A stretch of DNA of 64,000 nt from Gp1-AA133 sp963850425 (GTDB taxonomy: Bacteria > Acidobacteriota > Terriglobia > Terriglobales > Acidobacteriaceae), in assembly GCA_963850425.1 (NCBI GenBank), contig CAWKLF010000005.1, forward strand, positions 434,001 through 498,000, read 5' to 3'. Made by a program: the position numbers and the translations under genes. This document shows, piece by piece, positions 1-9,007 of this stretch. The number at the start of each line of letters is the position of its first letter. Position 1 is the stretch's first letter. The notes below the pieces were generated by a model. The model did no database searches and was not told where the DNA came from. It worked only from the letters and a program-made list of their open reading frames with translations.

Positions 1-2
1 AA

Positions 3-515
3 CAGAAGGCACAGATCACCGCCGTCACCGGCGAAGTCGCGGGCGTCAAAACCGATGTTGGCGGGGTGAAGACTGACCTGGGCCAGACCAAGACGGAGCT
101 GGCCGCCACCAAGGCCAGGCTGGAGAGTACGGTGGGCGACCTCGGGCTGCAGAGCGGTCTGATCGCACGCACGCGCGACGACCTTGAAATGCTGAAGCAC
201 CGGGGCGACCGCCAGTACTACGAGTTCACTTTGCTGAAAGGCGCGAAGCCGCAGCCCGTGTCGACGATCAGCCTGCAAATGAAGAAGATCGATACCAAGC
301 GCGGCAAGTACACCCTCAACGTGACTTCCGACGACAAGACAATCGAGAAGAAAGATCGCAACGTCAACGAGCCGATCCAGTTCTATACCGGGCGCGACCA
401 CATGTTGTACGAGCTGGTGGTGTGGACGCTCGACAAGAACAAGGCGACCGGCTACGTGAGCACTCCGAAGAATGCTCCGACACCCGTGACCGCTTCACCG
501 TCGGCGTCGAACTAA
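3..515 (+). CDS. Coiled-coil protein, C-terminal part (5' truncated by window edge)
   Basis: The reading frame is open from base 3 and ends with a TAA at 513-515, so the gene starts before the window; the GTG at 66 is only an internal codon. The first ~55 visible residues are Lys/Glu/Thr/Ala-rich with a heptad-like pattern (TDLGQTKTELAATKARLES), suggesting a coiled coil. After it comes a ~100-residue beta-rich domain containing RQYYEFTLLKGAKPQPV and a Thr/Pro/Ser tail. I do not recognise a named family. The layout (helical stalk followed by a compact beta domain) resembles envelope-associated proteins, but no signal peptide is visible because the N-terminus is missing. Confidence 0.7.
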   Translation, partial: QKAQITAVTGEVAGVKTDVGGVKTDLGQTKTELAATKARLESTVGDLGLQSGLIARTRDDLEMLKHRGDRQYYEFTLLKGAKPQPVSTISLQMKKIDTKRGKYTLNVTSDDKTIEKKDRNVNEPIQFYTGRDHMLYELVVWTLDKNKATGYVSTPKNAPTPVTASPSASN

Positions 516-591
516 GCAGCAGCCCACAATGCTCCCTGCATCCGCGCGCACGTCCTAGCGTCGCGGACGATGGTGATCTGTGCTCGGCCGC

Positions 592-1200
592 TTATTTCGT
601 CAGCACTACCGGGAGTGGCTGGTCGTAGGGATGGACCACGACGCTGATTGATTTGCGCTGGTCAAAGACTTGTTGCGTTACTGGAAAGCTGACGATCACA
701 GTGCCGTGCGCTTGATTGCCGGGAAGGATTTTTGTCTCGGGCATCAGTGCGGCTTGCGAATTTTGCTTGAGCGCGGGGAATGCCTGGAAGTAGCGATCGA
801 AGTCGACCGCAGACGCGGCATCGTCCGAATATTCCTCGGAAGCGGTTTTCAGTTTCCCTTCGATGTTATGGATCCAGAGAGGTTTCTCACCGCTGTTATG
901 CAGGGTCACGGTGAGTGCGACGAGCATGGCGTTCTGACTGGGAATTTCGACCGCGGCGACGTTGTCAATGGCGCCCGCGCCCTGCGGTTTAGCACGGCCC
1001 ACGAAGCCATAGATGGCGAGTACGACGGCAAGTCCGGCGAGGGCAATCAGGACAATTTTTGCGGGCGGAAGGCTGCGTTCGGGCGTAGCCATATCTTGCG
1101 TGACATTGATTCCCACGCCGGGACCGATATCGAGGCCGGAAGGTTTTGCAGGGGCGGGTGTCGTATTGGCGGTGGGGGGTTTGGGAGTTTCGTCGGGCAT
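592..1200 (-). CDS. Membrane-anchored protein with periplasmic beta domain, unknown function
   Basis: 202 residues. The N-terminus (1-45) is Pro/Thr/Ala-rich and probably cytoplasmic. One hydrophobic helix follows at about 47-67 (AKIVLIALAGLAVVLAIYGF). Residues 80-200 form a beta-rich domain with VALTVTLHNSGEKPLWIHNIEG, which resembles DUF4352/late-embryogenesis-type immunoglobulin-like folds that describe extracytoplasmic domains; that resemblance is inference. It is a single gene on the minus strand, convergent with the gene ending at 515. A plus-strand frame across the same DNA (670-1233) is treated as a shadow because this product has a coherent one-TM architecture. Confidence 0.65.
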   Translation of the reverse strand: MPDETPKPPTANTTPAPAKPSGLDIGPGVGINVTQDMATPERSLPPAKIVLIALAGLAVVLAIYGFVGRAKPQGAGAIDNVAAVEIPSQNAMLVALTVTLHNSGEKPLWIHNIEGKLKTASEEYSDDAASAVDFDRYFQAFPALKQNSQAALMPETKILPGNQAHGTVIVSFPVTQQVFDQRKSISVVVHPYDQPLPVVLTK

Positions 1201-1280
1201 GGAAGTCTCGTCTGGGGATTTTACGCGGGATGAGGGGAAAAGTCCCCGGGAGGGTAGCGGTTTAGTTCAAGAACCGAGTC

Positions 1281-1775
1281 GCGGGCTCATGTTCGGGTTG
1301 TGTCGTCCCTACGGGACTCTGGTCATTTGTTGGCGTACCCAGCGCTTACGCGCTGGGCTAATGACTGCCGGCGCTGCGCGGCCGTGTATGGTGAGTCGAA
1401 CGTCGAGCTTTGCTTGAAGTAGTTCGACGGGCTTACGGGCTCACGCCCGCGTCGCGTTGTGTCGTCCCTACGGGACTCTGGTCATTTGTTGGCGTACCCA
1501 GCGCTCACGCGCTGGGCTAATGACTGCCGCCGCTGCGCGGCTGTGTATGCCTTAGAAATCCTGGCCCAATCGCATTGTGTGTTCCTGGGACTCTGGTCAT
1601 TTGTTGGCGTACCCAGCGCTCACGCGCTGGGCTAATGACTGCCGCCGCTGCGCGGCTGTGTATGCCTTAGAAATCCTGGCCCAATCGCATTGTGCGTTCC
1701 TGGGACTCTGGTCATTTGTTGCCGTGCCTAGCGCTTACGCGCTTGCTAATGACTGGCGCCGCTGCGCGGCTGGCT
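1281..1775. repeat. Four-hairpin composite repeat, four direct copies
   Basis: The stretch 1201-1875 has no convincing gene. It holds four direct copies (about 1281-1390, 1430-1549, 1550-1664, 1665-1775) of a composite unit made of consecutive short palindromes: GGGCTTACGCCC-like (only in some copies), GTCCCTACGGGAC, CCCAGCGCTTACGCGCTGGG and GCCGCCGCTGCGCGGC, joined by conserved linkers such as CTGGTCATTTGTTGGCGTA and CTAATGACTGCCG. Copies 3 and 4 form a true tandem duplication of about 114 bp starting with CCTTAGAAATCCTGGCCC; copy 4 is the most degenerate. The same unit recurs at 2255-2370, 52650-52765 and, inverted, at 50965-51085. Short frames within are considered chance. Confidence 0.85.
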
Positions 1776-1875
1776 ACGGATGTCGCGAGATAGTGCGAGT
1801 AGTCGCGTGCGTCATGGGCACGACGCAGCACACCCACTCGCTTGCGGTGCGAATGGGTGGCTGTTATCCCGGGCT

Positions 1876-2136
1876 CTACTTGATGTCGTGATGTGCGCGG
1901 GCGAACTTTTCTGCCTGATTCAACTCCTGGAGAGCTTCATCGATGTGTTTCATGGCCGCCACGCGGTGTCCGCCCCATTTTCCGCCGGCGTGTTCGAGGT
2001 CGTTGCGCGCGCCTTGCAGGGCACGACGGGCGGAGTCGACTTCGGCAGGCACGTCTTGCGGCGGAGCGCTTGAGAAAACGGTCGCGGTTGGGGACGCGAT
2101 CATTAGTAACAGCATTGCCAAAGTTGCAATTCGCAT
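1876..2136 (-). CDS. Small secreted helical protein, unknown function
   Basis: 86 residues starting MRIATLAMLLLMIASPTATVFSS, a typical Sec signal peptide with likely cleavage near residue 22-24. The mature part is charged and predicted helical (VDSARRALQGARNDLEHAGGKWGGHRVAAMKHIDEAL). A much longer frame upstream is open, but the ATG at 2136 is chosen because it directly begins the signal peptide and is preceded by a GGAGAG Shine-Dalgarno. The motif GGKWGGHRVAAMKHIDEALQ resembles short secreted proteins common in Acidobacteriota; no biochemical role is known to me. It sits alone inside the repeat field. Confidence 0.72.
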   Translation of the reverse strand: MRIATLAMLLLMIASPTATVFSSAPPQDVPAEVDSARRALQGARNDLEHAGGKWGGHRVAAMKHIDEALQELNQAEKFARAHHDIK

Positions 2137-2254
2137 GGGTTCTCTCCGTAGGGGGATCAAATTGTGCAAGCAGTTTGCATGGGAGATTTGGGCGAGGCAA
2201 TCGGGCGTTTCCTGCATGTGGGGGGAGTTCACGATTTTTGACAATTCGAGGCTC

Positions 2255-2370
2255 GCGGGCTTACGCCCGCATCGCGGGTTGTGTCGTCCCTCCGGGACTT
2301 GCGTATGTGCGGATTTTCCCAGCGCTACGCGCTGGGGTAATGAATGCCGCCGCTCCGCGGCTGGTATGTA
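2255..2370. repeat. Four-hairpin composite repeat, single copy
   Basis: All four palindromes are present in order: GGGCTTACGCCCG, GTCCCTCCGGGAC, CCCAGCGCTACGCGCTGGG and GCCGCCGCTCCGCGGC. In the second and fourth the sequence differs from other copies, but the stems remain pairable. It lies upstream of the small secreted protein gene and merges at its right end with the 183-bp direct duplication. Confidence 0.8.
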
Positions 2371-2717
2371 TGTTAAGAATTCCGGCCTAGCGGAGCCTGG
2401 CCGGGACACCCTCGGGGTCGGATCTTGAGCATTCTCGCGGGCCGCGAATGGTGGGTGTATCGAGCGCACTCGTGTTTACGACCGATCGAGCCTAGCGGCG
2501 CCTACAATCAATTTGACCTAGGAAATTCAGCTTCCCTGCGCGGCTGGTATGTGTGTTAAGAATTCCCGTCCAAGCCGAGCTTGGACGGGACACCCTCGGG
2601 GTCGGACTTTAGCATCTTCGCGGGCTGCGAATGGTGGGTGTATCGAGCGCACTCGTGTTTACGACCGATTGAGCTTGCGGCGCCTAAGATCAATTTAACC
2701 TAGAAAATCAGCTTGAC
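2358..2717. repeat. 183-bp direct duplication with an internal hairpin
   Basis: The block starting CGGCTGGTATGT at 2358 recurs at 2541, an offset of 183 bp, and similarity continues through GGACACCCTCGGGGTCGGA, GAATGGTGGGTGTATCGAGCGC and into the CCTA.AATCAATTT tail. Each copy holds a hairpin: 2564-2590 is a perfect 12-bp stem (TCCCGTCCAAGC, loop CGA, GCTTGGACGGGA), while the first copy (about 2381-2406) keeps pairing with a different stem sequence (TCCGGCC...GGCCGGGA). The stretch 2137-2806 has no gene. Confidence 0.8.
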
Positions 2718-2824
2718 CTAGACAATCACCTTCGCTAGAAAATCACCTTCGCCTAGAAGACCAGCTTCACCTAGAAAATCAGCTTCACCTAGAAAATCAG
2801 CTTCGCCTAGAAAATCAGCTTCAC
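2684..2824 (-). repeat. 18-bp tandem array copying the receptor's last codons and stop
   Basis: Read on the minus strand, the last codons of the neighbouring receptor (AAG CTG ATT TTC TAG) are followed by further copies of the same 18-bp unit: 2807-2824 (in the gene), 2789-2806, 2771-2788, 2753-2770, 2735-2752, 2718-2734 (17 bp), 2700-2717 and a decayed copy at about 2684-2699. The period of 18 bp keeps the frame, so each unit reads K-L/V-I/V-F-stop. A further decayed pair lies at about 2502-2535. Confidence 0.88.
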
Positions 2825-5800
2825 AGAGAACTGGATCTGGCGCGAGGAGCTGGCGGTTTTGCTGATCAGGCCGAAGCCGCTGCCGCGGACGATGTTGGAA
2901 GGGAGGCTGAAGTTCACGATGTTGAAGACGTTGAAAAATTCCGCGCGGAATTCGACGGTCCCGAATTCCGAGTTGGCCCGGTGACCGAACGGGGTGTCTT
3001 TAATCAAGGCTACGTCGAAATTATGGAAAGCGGGACCTCGAAAGGTGCTGCGTCCCAAGGTTCCGAATCGGCCGTGGTTTGGGCCCGTGCCGTCGGGCAG
3101 GTTAATGGGGACGTTGAAGAAGGATGCGTTGTTGTCTCCCCGCCCGAAGTAGTCGCTGCGCACGGCGCGGTTGGTAGAAAAGTGAGGGTTTGAAACCAGG
3201 TCGGGACGATCGGTTCCGCCGGCTCCGGCTCCGGTCTGCTGGACGCCGGAGTACACAGTGAATGGCGGGCCGCTCATCAAGGTCGTGATGTTCAGGAATT
3301 GCCATCCGGAAGTGAGCGTTCTGCCTAAGGGACGCAGGAAACCTACTCGATCGAACGGCAGGAGTTGAATCCAACTTAAGGTGAAGACGTGGGTAACGTC
3401 GAAGGTGGATGCGCCTTTTTCTGCGCTGGGATTCCAGGGATTTTGCGGCGGAGTTTGCAGAACTACGCCTGCGCCCGCGATTGAGCTGTTGATCACGGAA
3501 CTGGTGTCGTCAATGGACTTTGAAAAGGTGTAACTCACCTGCAAGCCGAGCCCGGCGCGCGCGGAGTTTTTCGCGAGACTCATCTGCAGGGCGTGATAGG
3601 TGGAGTGCGAGTCGGCGGTCATGAGGGTTTCGGTGTCGAGACCGCCGATACGATTGCCCGCAGAGTCAAACTCCGTGAAGGGAGCGAATGCTGGCTCGGC
3701 GCCCGTGTAGCTGTTGGGATAGAACGCCGAAGGCAGGTGGATGCCGGTGGTGGCAACGTAAGCAGCGCTGGCCTTGAAGTCGCGGAAATCGTGGTCAATG
3801 CCGGCGGTGTAGCTTGCGATCATGCCATTGCGGAAATTTTTCGCAATGCCGTACACGACAGGAAGTTGCGGTTGGTGCCCAGGCGTCAGAGCCGCGACTT
3901 CGTCCTGGAAGCGGGCCAGATCCATGATCGTATTTGGCTTGGCATCGGTGCTTTTCTGATTCGGAAAAATCAGATCGCCGTTCACATCGTAAGCGGGCGG
4001 GAGCACCTCCTGTACGACGGAATTGGTGAAAGGCACGGCGATCCCGGGCTGGGCGGTGAAGTATGGATTAAAGACGAACGGGATAGCGGCAGTGAGGGAA
4101 TTCTCCTGCCACAAGTTGGAAAGCCGCGTGGTGAGAGCAGCGCCCGCGTGCAAGACCGTGTGGTTCGATAGGGAGTAGTCAATGGCGGCGCGGGGGCCCC
4201 ACCCTCGCCAATCCTTGTCGTAAGGGGGCTGCGGATTCACGACGAAGGTTTGCTTCGCTTCGTGATTGCGGTACGAGGTGGACTGGCCGTTGGCATCGTA
4301 GAAGAAAGGCAGGGAAGTGCGCCTGGTCGCTTCGTGGATGCGGGTGTTGACCTCATAGCGGAGGCCGTAGGAAATCGAGAGGCGCGGCGTGGCTTTCCAC
4401 GCGTCCTGAAAATAGAAATTGTAGGCTTCGCGGCGCACACCGGCTTCGTCGAACCTGTTGCCGACGGGAGTAAAGGCGGCGGGAATGACGATGTTGTACG
4501 AGAAGGGCGTGGCCGTGAGCAGCCCGGTGATGGAGTCAGGCAGCGGATCGCCGACCTTGAGATTGTGCGCGCCGCTGGCGGAGGTGATCGCGACCGGAGA
4601 GTAGGCCGTGCCGCCTCCAAATGAGTAAGCGCCGTTGGGAGCAATGCCGAAGATGGTCGAGTCGCGGTTCACGCGGATCTCGACTCCCCACTTGAAGGTG
4701 TGCGAGCCGCGGATGCCAGTCATGTCGTGCTTGAGCTGATAAAGGTTGGAATACGATCCGAAAATGGAGCCGGCAGGCGCACCATAGGCGGAAAGCAATC
4801 CGTCGCCGAACTGGATGGCGGGCTGGGTGTGATTGGCCGCGGGAAAAAACGGCGTGCTGCGAATGTAGCCCAAGGAAGTTTGCGAGGTCAGGTGCGGGCT
4901 GAAGGTTCGTGTGTAGCTCACGCCAGCATTGCGCTGATGATCGAAGAATTGGATGGCAAAGCTGGGATCGAGTGCGGTCTGATCGGGATTCGTGACCGGT
5001 CCGGTCACCTGGTTCAGGCTGAAGCGGGTGAACAGCTGGGCCTTGCTGGAGATGCGGTGATCCACGCGGATGGAAAACTGATCGGTAACGGTCGTGACTT
5101 TGGACGATGTGGCGAAGGTGCGGGCGCCGTAAGGTCCAGCTGGATCATTGGGCAGAGGGTAGGCATCAAGAACTGGCTGGACCGCGGACGCGACAGGAAC
5201 GGTGAGCGTGTCGGGAATGCACGGGTTTGTTCCGTTCGGAAAGCACACGGTCACGATTCCGCTGCGCTCGTCGGCGGTGGGAACCGGGAACACCTGGGTA
5301 GTTCCGAGAATCTGGCGAAAGCCCTGGTACTCGCCTACGAAGTACGTGCGGTCGCGCCCATTGTAGAGATGAGGAAGAACGACGGGACCGCCGATCGTGC
5401 CGCCGAATTCATTGCGAATGAAAGGCGGGATGCGGCGACGGTCTAAGCCGACCTTGTCGAAATAGTTGCGTGCATCGAGCGAGGCGTTGCGGAAGAATTC
5501 AAACACGCTGCCGTGAAGGCTGTTGGTGCCGGTGCGCGTGATGACGTTGGTGAATCCGGCCGCTCCGTGCCCGATCTCGGCAGGCATGACACCGGAACTG
5601 GACTCGACTTCCTGTATGGCGTCCACGTTGAAATTGGAGAAGGTGGCGCCGCCCATCTCAGGGTCGGTGGTATCGACGCCGTCCATGGCGAAAACCGTGG
5701 TGGAGCCGCGCTGTCCGTTGACGGCGAACTGCTGCGTGAAGTTGGCGGCGCCGTTGGCGTCGGTCATGGTTCCAGCGGCGAGGAGAAGGAGTTTGCTGAA

Positions 5801-6241
5801 GTCGCGCGAGTTGAGCGGCAGGCTGGAAACCTTGGAAGCGGAAAGGCGTTCTCCGCCGCTGGCCTGGGGCGCGGTGGAGGCCGGCTCCTGTAGGGAGACG
5901 AGCGCTCGGTCGGGCGTCGAGAGCGCGAGATTGGATGTGAGTTTGGCGCCCTCGCTGATCGTGATAGGGGTGGCGGATTTGAAATGCGCCACCGAGGTTG
6001 CAACCGCGATCTGATAACTGGACGGAGAAACGCTGGGGAAGACGAACTCGCCCGTGGCTGTGGTCGTGACGGTGTATGAGGGACCGCCGGAGACGTTGGT
6101 CAGTGTCAGGGTGGCGGCGACGACGGGGTGGTTGCGCGCGTCGTACAGGGTGCCGGTCCACGCGCCGGGAATAGCGGCGCCCGCCGCCTGCAGGGAGAAA
6201 AAAAGAAGGACCGTTCCGATGGAACGGAGGTAAGGATACAT
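2807..6241 (-). CDS. Oar-type TonB-dependent outer-membrane receptor
   Basis: 1144 residues. A signal peptide (1-23, ending QAAGAA) is followed by a carboxypeptidase-regulatory-like beta-sandwich (about 25-112, GAWTGTLYDARNHPVVAATLTL ... GEFVFPSVSPSSYQIAV). A plug-like region (about 125-240) includes LPLNSRDFSKLLLL, FAVNGQRG, DGVDTT and NVDAIQEV, and then a ~900-residue barrel ends in the terminal aromatic (VKLIF). This is the Oar/TonB-dependent transporter architecture greatly expanded in Acidobacteriota, where substrates are thought to be oligo- or polysaccharides; the substrate here is unknown. No TonB box can be named with confidence. The minus-strand sequence downstream of the stop repeats the terminal codons. 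Confidence 0.92.
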   Translation of the reverse strand: MYPYLRSIGTVLLFFSLQAAGAAIPGAWTGTLYDARNHPVVAATLTLTNVSGGPSYTVTTTATGEFVFPSVSPSSYQIAVATSVAHFKSATPITISEGAKLTSNLALSTPDRALVSLQEPASTAPQASGGERLSASKVSSLPLNSRDFSKLLLLAAGTMTDANGAANFTQQFAVNGQRGSTTVFAMDGVDTTDPEMGGATFSNFNVDAIQEVESSSGVMPAEIGHGAAGFTNVITRTGTNSLHGSVFEFFRNASLDARNYFDKVGLDRRRIPPFIRNEFGGTIGGPVVLPHLYNGRDRTYFVGEYQGFRQILGTTQVFPVPTADERSGIVTVCFPNGTNPCIPDTLTVPVASAVQPVLDAYPLPNDPAGPYGARTFATSSKVTTVTDQFSIRVDHRISSKAQLFTRFSLNQVTGPVTNPDQTALDPSFAIQFFDHQRNAGVSYTRTFSPHLTSQTSLGYIRSTPFFPAANHTQPAIQFGDGLLSAYGAPAGSIFGSYSNLYQLKHDMTGIRGSHTFKWGVEIRVNRDSTIFGIAPNGAYSFGGGTAYSPVAITSASGAHNLKVGDPLPDSITGLLTATPFSYNIVIPAAFTPVGNRFDEAGVRREAYNFYFQDAWKATPRLSISYGLRYEVNTRIHEATRRTSLPFFYDANGQSTSYRNHEAKQTFVVNPQPPYDKDWRGWGPRAAIDYSLSNHTVLHAGAALTTRLSNLWQENSLTAAIPFVFNPYFTAQPGIAVPFTNSVVQEVLPPAYDVNGDLIFPNQKSTDAKPNTIMDLARFQDEVAALTPGHQPQLPVVYGIAKNFRNGMIASYTAGIDHDFRDFKASAAYVATTGIHLPSAFYPNSYTGAEPAFAPFTEFDSAGNRIGGLDTETLMTADSHSTYHALQMSLAKNSARAGLGLQVSYTFSKSIDDTSSVINSSIAGAGVVLQTPPQNPWNPSAEKGASTFDVTHVFTLSWIQLLPFDRVGFLRPLGRTLTSGWQFLNITTLMSGPPFTVYSGVQQTGAGAGGTDRPDLVSNPHFSTNRAVRSDYFGRGDNNASFFNVPINLPDGTGPNHGRFGTLGRSTFRGPAFHNFDVALIKDTPFGHRANSEFGTVEFRAEFFNVFNIVNFSLPSNIVRGSGFGLISKTASSSRQIQFSVKLIF

Positions 6242-6387
6242 GACTTCCGAATTATAGCGATGGTGGATAGGCGGGTCTGTGATTCCATCATTACAGAGAC
6301 AAGTTCATGAAGACGACAAGTGAGACCCAACAAGAGGATGGAAGTGAGGAAGCCATAGAGATCGAAAAGCTTTTCGCAGGTAGCTCA

Positions 6388-8775
6388 TCAGCGGCCAATG
6401 CTAGAAACGCTTTGCTGGAGGCTGGCGTACTCTGCCTTGGCCTGCTTCAGCACCGGTATGCCGGGATCGGCGTCTTTCCAGAGTGAGAAGAATTCCTGGT
6501 AAGCGGAACCGGCGCGATCTTTGTCACCCTGTGCGGCGTGGGCGCGCGCCACTCCCAAATGCGCCAATGCGGCGATGGGTTCGTTGACGGACATGCCCGG
6601 ATGGTCAAGAATCTCCTGAAATTCGGCGAGCGCAGCCTTGCCATCGTGGCGGGTCAGGTAGGCTTGTCCGCGTATATAAACGGGATAGAGGTTGATCAGC
6701 ATGACTTGCGCCGGTTGGCCGAGTTCATACGGGCGCGCCCGCTTGAGCAACTCTAGGGCTTCATCGGGATGATTTTCGTCGAGCGCGATCTGGGCGCGGA
6801 TGGCAGGCAGGTAGTTGAACTGGACCAGGGTGTTTTGCGGAAATTGCCTGGCCAGATCGTCGGCCAGCGCCTGCGCCTTGGTTCGTTCTCCGGCAAAGGC
6901 GTAGGTGAGTGCCGCCACTGCACGGACATCCTGTCCGACCGAAGTTGCGAGCGTCTTTTGAATACTTTGTTTGGCGAGGTTGCCATATCCATACAGGGCG
7001 TCGTGAAGCGCAGCGTCGGCACGATAACTGGCCGCCACTTCTTTTTGATTTTGCGCGACCGCTGCGGCGCTGGCGCGATCCGTAAATCCCCGCGCAATGC
7101 GTAGCCTGCCGTAATAGGAGTTGGTGCATGATTCGAAATAGAGCATCCAGGCTCCGACTTCGGGGACACCCTGGGCCCAGGCCAGTTCGCGATCCATGCC
7201 CGCCCGATCCCGTTCGAGAAATGAAACCAGGTACATGGCCGTGTGATTGAAGGGAGTGTTCATGTTCCGGGTCTCGGCCTGGTTAAACATTGCTTTGGCT
7301 TCCTGCAGGCGGTCGATGCTTATATAAGAGGAGACCACGTTGGTATAGGTCTCGCCACTCTCACCGAGCCGCAAGGCTTCGAGCGATTCCGCCAGTGTTT
7401 TATCGAACCATCCCATTTGCGCGTAGATAAAGGCCAGGTTCGCGTGAGGGGAGGGGTACCAGGGCGCCTGCTGCGACCAGGTTTCGTAGGCTTGGGCCGC
7501 CTTCTCAAGGTCGCCGGTAGCGAAGCTGTGGTAGGAGGCTTCAAGTTGAGGTTTTTCGTGATCGGTGACCCGGTCGCGCAACTCGTATGCTTTGGTTGCG
7601 CTGGCGGCGGCCAGCGAGGATTCGCCCACATCGAAGTATTCTGCGGCGAGCGCGCTGTAAGCCCGAGCGAAGAGGGGATCGAGAGCGATGGCTTTTCGGT
7701 AGTGCGGAATAGCGGCAGTGGGCCCCTTGCCGTTTTCGACCTGGCCGGCCAAGGTGTATTCCTTCAAAGCGTCGAGCGATCCGGTGGTTGCGGTCCGCAA
7801 AGGAACATCGAATTTCTTCACGGTGGTAATGGATTCACCGAGCTTGGAGCGCAGGCGCGATGCAGCCTCGCCCAGCGCAGAGACGACGCCATCTTTCGAC
7901 CGGGCCGTGATTTGCTCCTGGGCAAGGGTGGTTCCATTCAGGCAGTTCTCTGCCTTGAGGCCAATGACGTAGTCGGTGTCGAGCGATGCGATTGCGCCGG
8001 AGATGTACGCTTTGCTTCCCGAGCGCTGGCAAACCTCGCGCGCGATGGAGGGAAAAATCGGCGTGTTGGCTGGTTGAGTCATCAGCTTTAGAGTCGCACG
8101 CACCTTTCTTTCAGGCAGGATATTGAGAAAGGGCGACTGACTCAGGGCGACCTTAAGAGCCTGCTTCAGGCTACCGTCGAAAACGGCGTCGCCGGTGTTG
8201 TTGGAGAAGTCGGCAAGGACGACCGTGTCTTTCGCGGTGAGGCGGGAGACTCGAGCGGAGCGGTAGCGCAGGCCAGCGAAGATCCCGACGGTGGCGAGAA
8301 TTACGGCGGCCGCAAGAAGAATCTTGTTCCGGTGGTAGCGAATGTTTCCGTCCGCGTGGCGATTGCTGAGCAGATGGTCGCCGGGCTCTTCCGGGGCGGA
8401 AGTTTCGGCATCGGCAACTGTGGTTTTGCCCGACTCCTCGACCGCAGCAATGAAGCGGTATCCCCTGCCGGTTAAAGTCTGCACGAAGCGAGGACGCGCC
8501 GGGTCGTCGCCGAGAGACTGGCGGATCTTGCTAATGGCTGCATTGATGCTATTGTCAGTATCGAGGAAGGCCCCCTTACCCCAGACCCGCTCCACAATCT
8601 GATCGCGGGTCACTAATTCTCCCCGCTGCTGGATGAGGAGGGACAGCACATCGGTAGGGATGCGCTCCAGTCGTAGGGATTGCCCAGTCTTTTTGAGCTC
8701 AAATGAGCGAAGGTCGAATTCGAAGCCATCCCCAAATCTGACTAAAGAAGCAGAGGTAACCCTTTCCAATACCAT
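6388..8775 (-). CDS. CadC-like membrane-bound winged-helix regulator with TPR sensor domain
   Basis: 795 residues. Residues 12-112 are an OmpR/PhoB-type winged helix (Trans_reg_C): ERIPTDVLSLLIQQRGELVTRDQIVERVW, SINAAISKIRQSLGDD and the wing LTGRGYRFIA. A linker leads to one transmembrane helix (about 151-170). The external part begins with VVLADFSNNTGDAVFDGSLKQAL, a segment common to this Acidobacteriota family, and continues with about ten helical TPR-like repeats (330-780). By analogy with CadC/ToxR it would bind DNA from the membrane without a phosphorelay; the signal is unknown. It is divergent from the di-haem cytochrome gene, and a direct repeat lies between them. Confidence 0.87.
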   Translation of the reverse strand: MVLERVTSASLVRFGDGFEFDLRSFELKKTGQSLRLERIPTDVLSLLIQQRGELVTRDQIVERVWGKGAFLDTDNSINAAISKIRQSLGDDPARPRFVQTLTGRGYRFIAAVEESGKTTVADAETSAPEEPGDHLLSNRHADGNIRYHRNKILLAAAVILATVGIFAGLRYRSARVSRLTAKDTVVLADFSNNTGDAVFDGSLKQALKVALSQSPFLNILPERKVRATLKLMTQPANTPIFPSIAREVCQRSGSKAYISGAIASLDTDYVIGLKAENCLNGTTLAQEQITARSKDGVVSALGEAASRLRSKLGESITTVKKFDVPLRTATTGSLDALKEYTLAGQVENGKGPTAAIPHYRKAIALDPLFARAYSALAAEYFDVGESSLAAASATKAYELRDRVTDHEKPQLEASYHSFATGDLEKAAQAYETWSQQAPWYPSPHANLAFIYAQMGWFDKTLAESLEALRLGESGETYTNVVSSYISIDRLQEAKAMFNQAETRNMNTPFNHTAMYLVSFLERDRAGMDRELAWAQGVPEVGAWMLYFESCTNSYYGRLRIARGFTDRASAAAVAQNQKEVAASYRADAALHDALYGYGNLAKQSIQKTLATSVGQDVRAVAALTYAFAGERTKAQALADDLARQFPQNTLVQFNYLPAIRAQIALDENHPDEALELLKRARPYELGQPAQVMLINLYPVYIRGQAYLTRHDGKAALAEFQEILDHPGMSVNEPIAALAHLGVARAHAAQGDKDRAGSAYQEFFSLWKDADPGIPVLKQAKAEYASLQQSVSSIGR

Positions 8776-8873
8776 GTGCAGGCCCGGCCCAAGGATGGGG
8801 ACGTCATTTTACAACGCGGCGGGGAAGCTAGGACTCCCCAATTCTTTTCTTTTATTTAGGGGTCTGCAGAAGA

Positions 8874-8893
8874 CTTAAGACGATCTTAAGACG
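8874..8893. promoter_or_regulatory. Candidate binding site: two 9-bp direct repeats
   Basis: CTTAAGACG occurs at 8874-8882 and again at 8885-8893, giving an 11-bp period. Direct repeats with 10-11 bp period are the usual target form of OmpR/PhoB winged-helix proteins. The site lies in the 232-bp divergent intergenic region between the winged-helix regulator and the di-haem cytochrome, so autoregulation or control of the cytochrome is plausible but inferred. Confidence 0.45.
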
Positions 8894-9007
8894 TTCGCTA
8901 TTGATGACAGAAACGATTTTAGGCAGGATGTCACCACTCTATGCGAAGGCCGCGCCCTTCCCCGCGCGACTTCGCTGGAAGCCAATCAGGGTATGTCTGG
9001 AGGAATC

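Noticed and set aside
592..1233. Plus-strand frames 670-1233 and 1013-1417
   Set aside because: Opposite strand encodes a coherent one-helix membrane protein; the plus frames run into repeat DNA.
4700..5446. 248-residue plus-strand frame within the TonB-dependent receptor gene
   Set aside because: It is antisense to a clear Oar-type receptor with coherent domains and has no recognisable motif or ribosome-binding site; a GC-rich shadow frame.
7243..8091. 282-residue plus-strand frame opposite the winged-helix/TPR gene
   Set aside because: Low-complexity shadow of a well-supported minus-strand gene.
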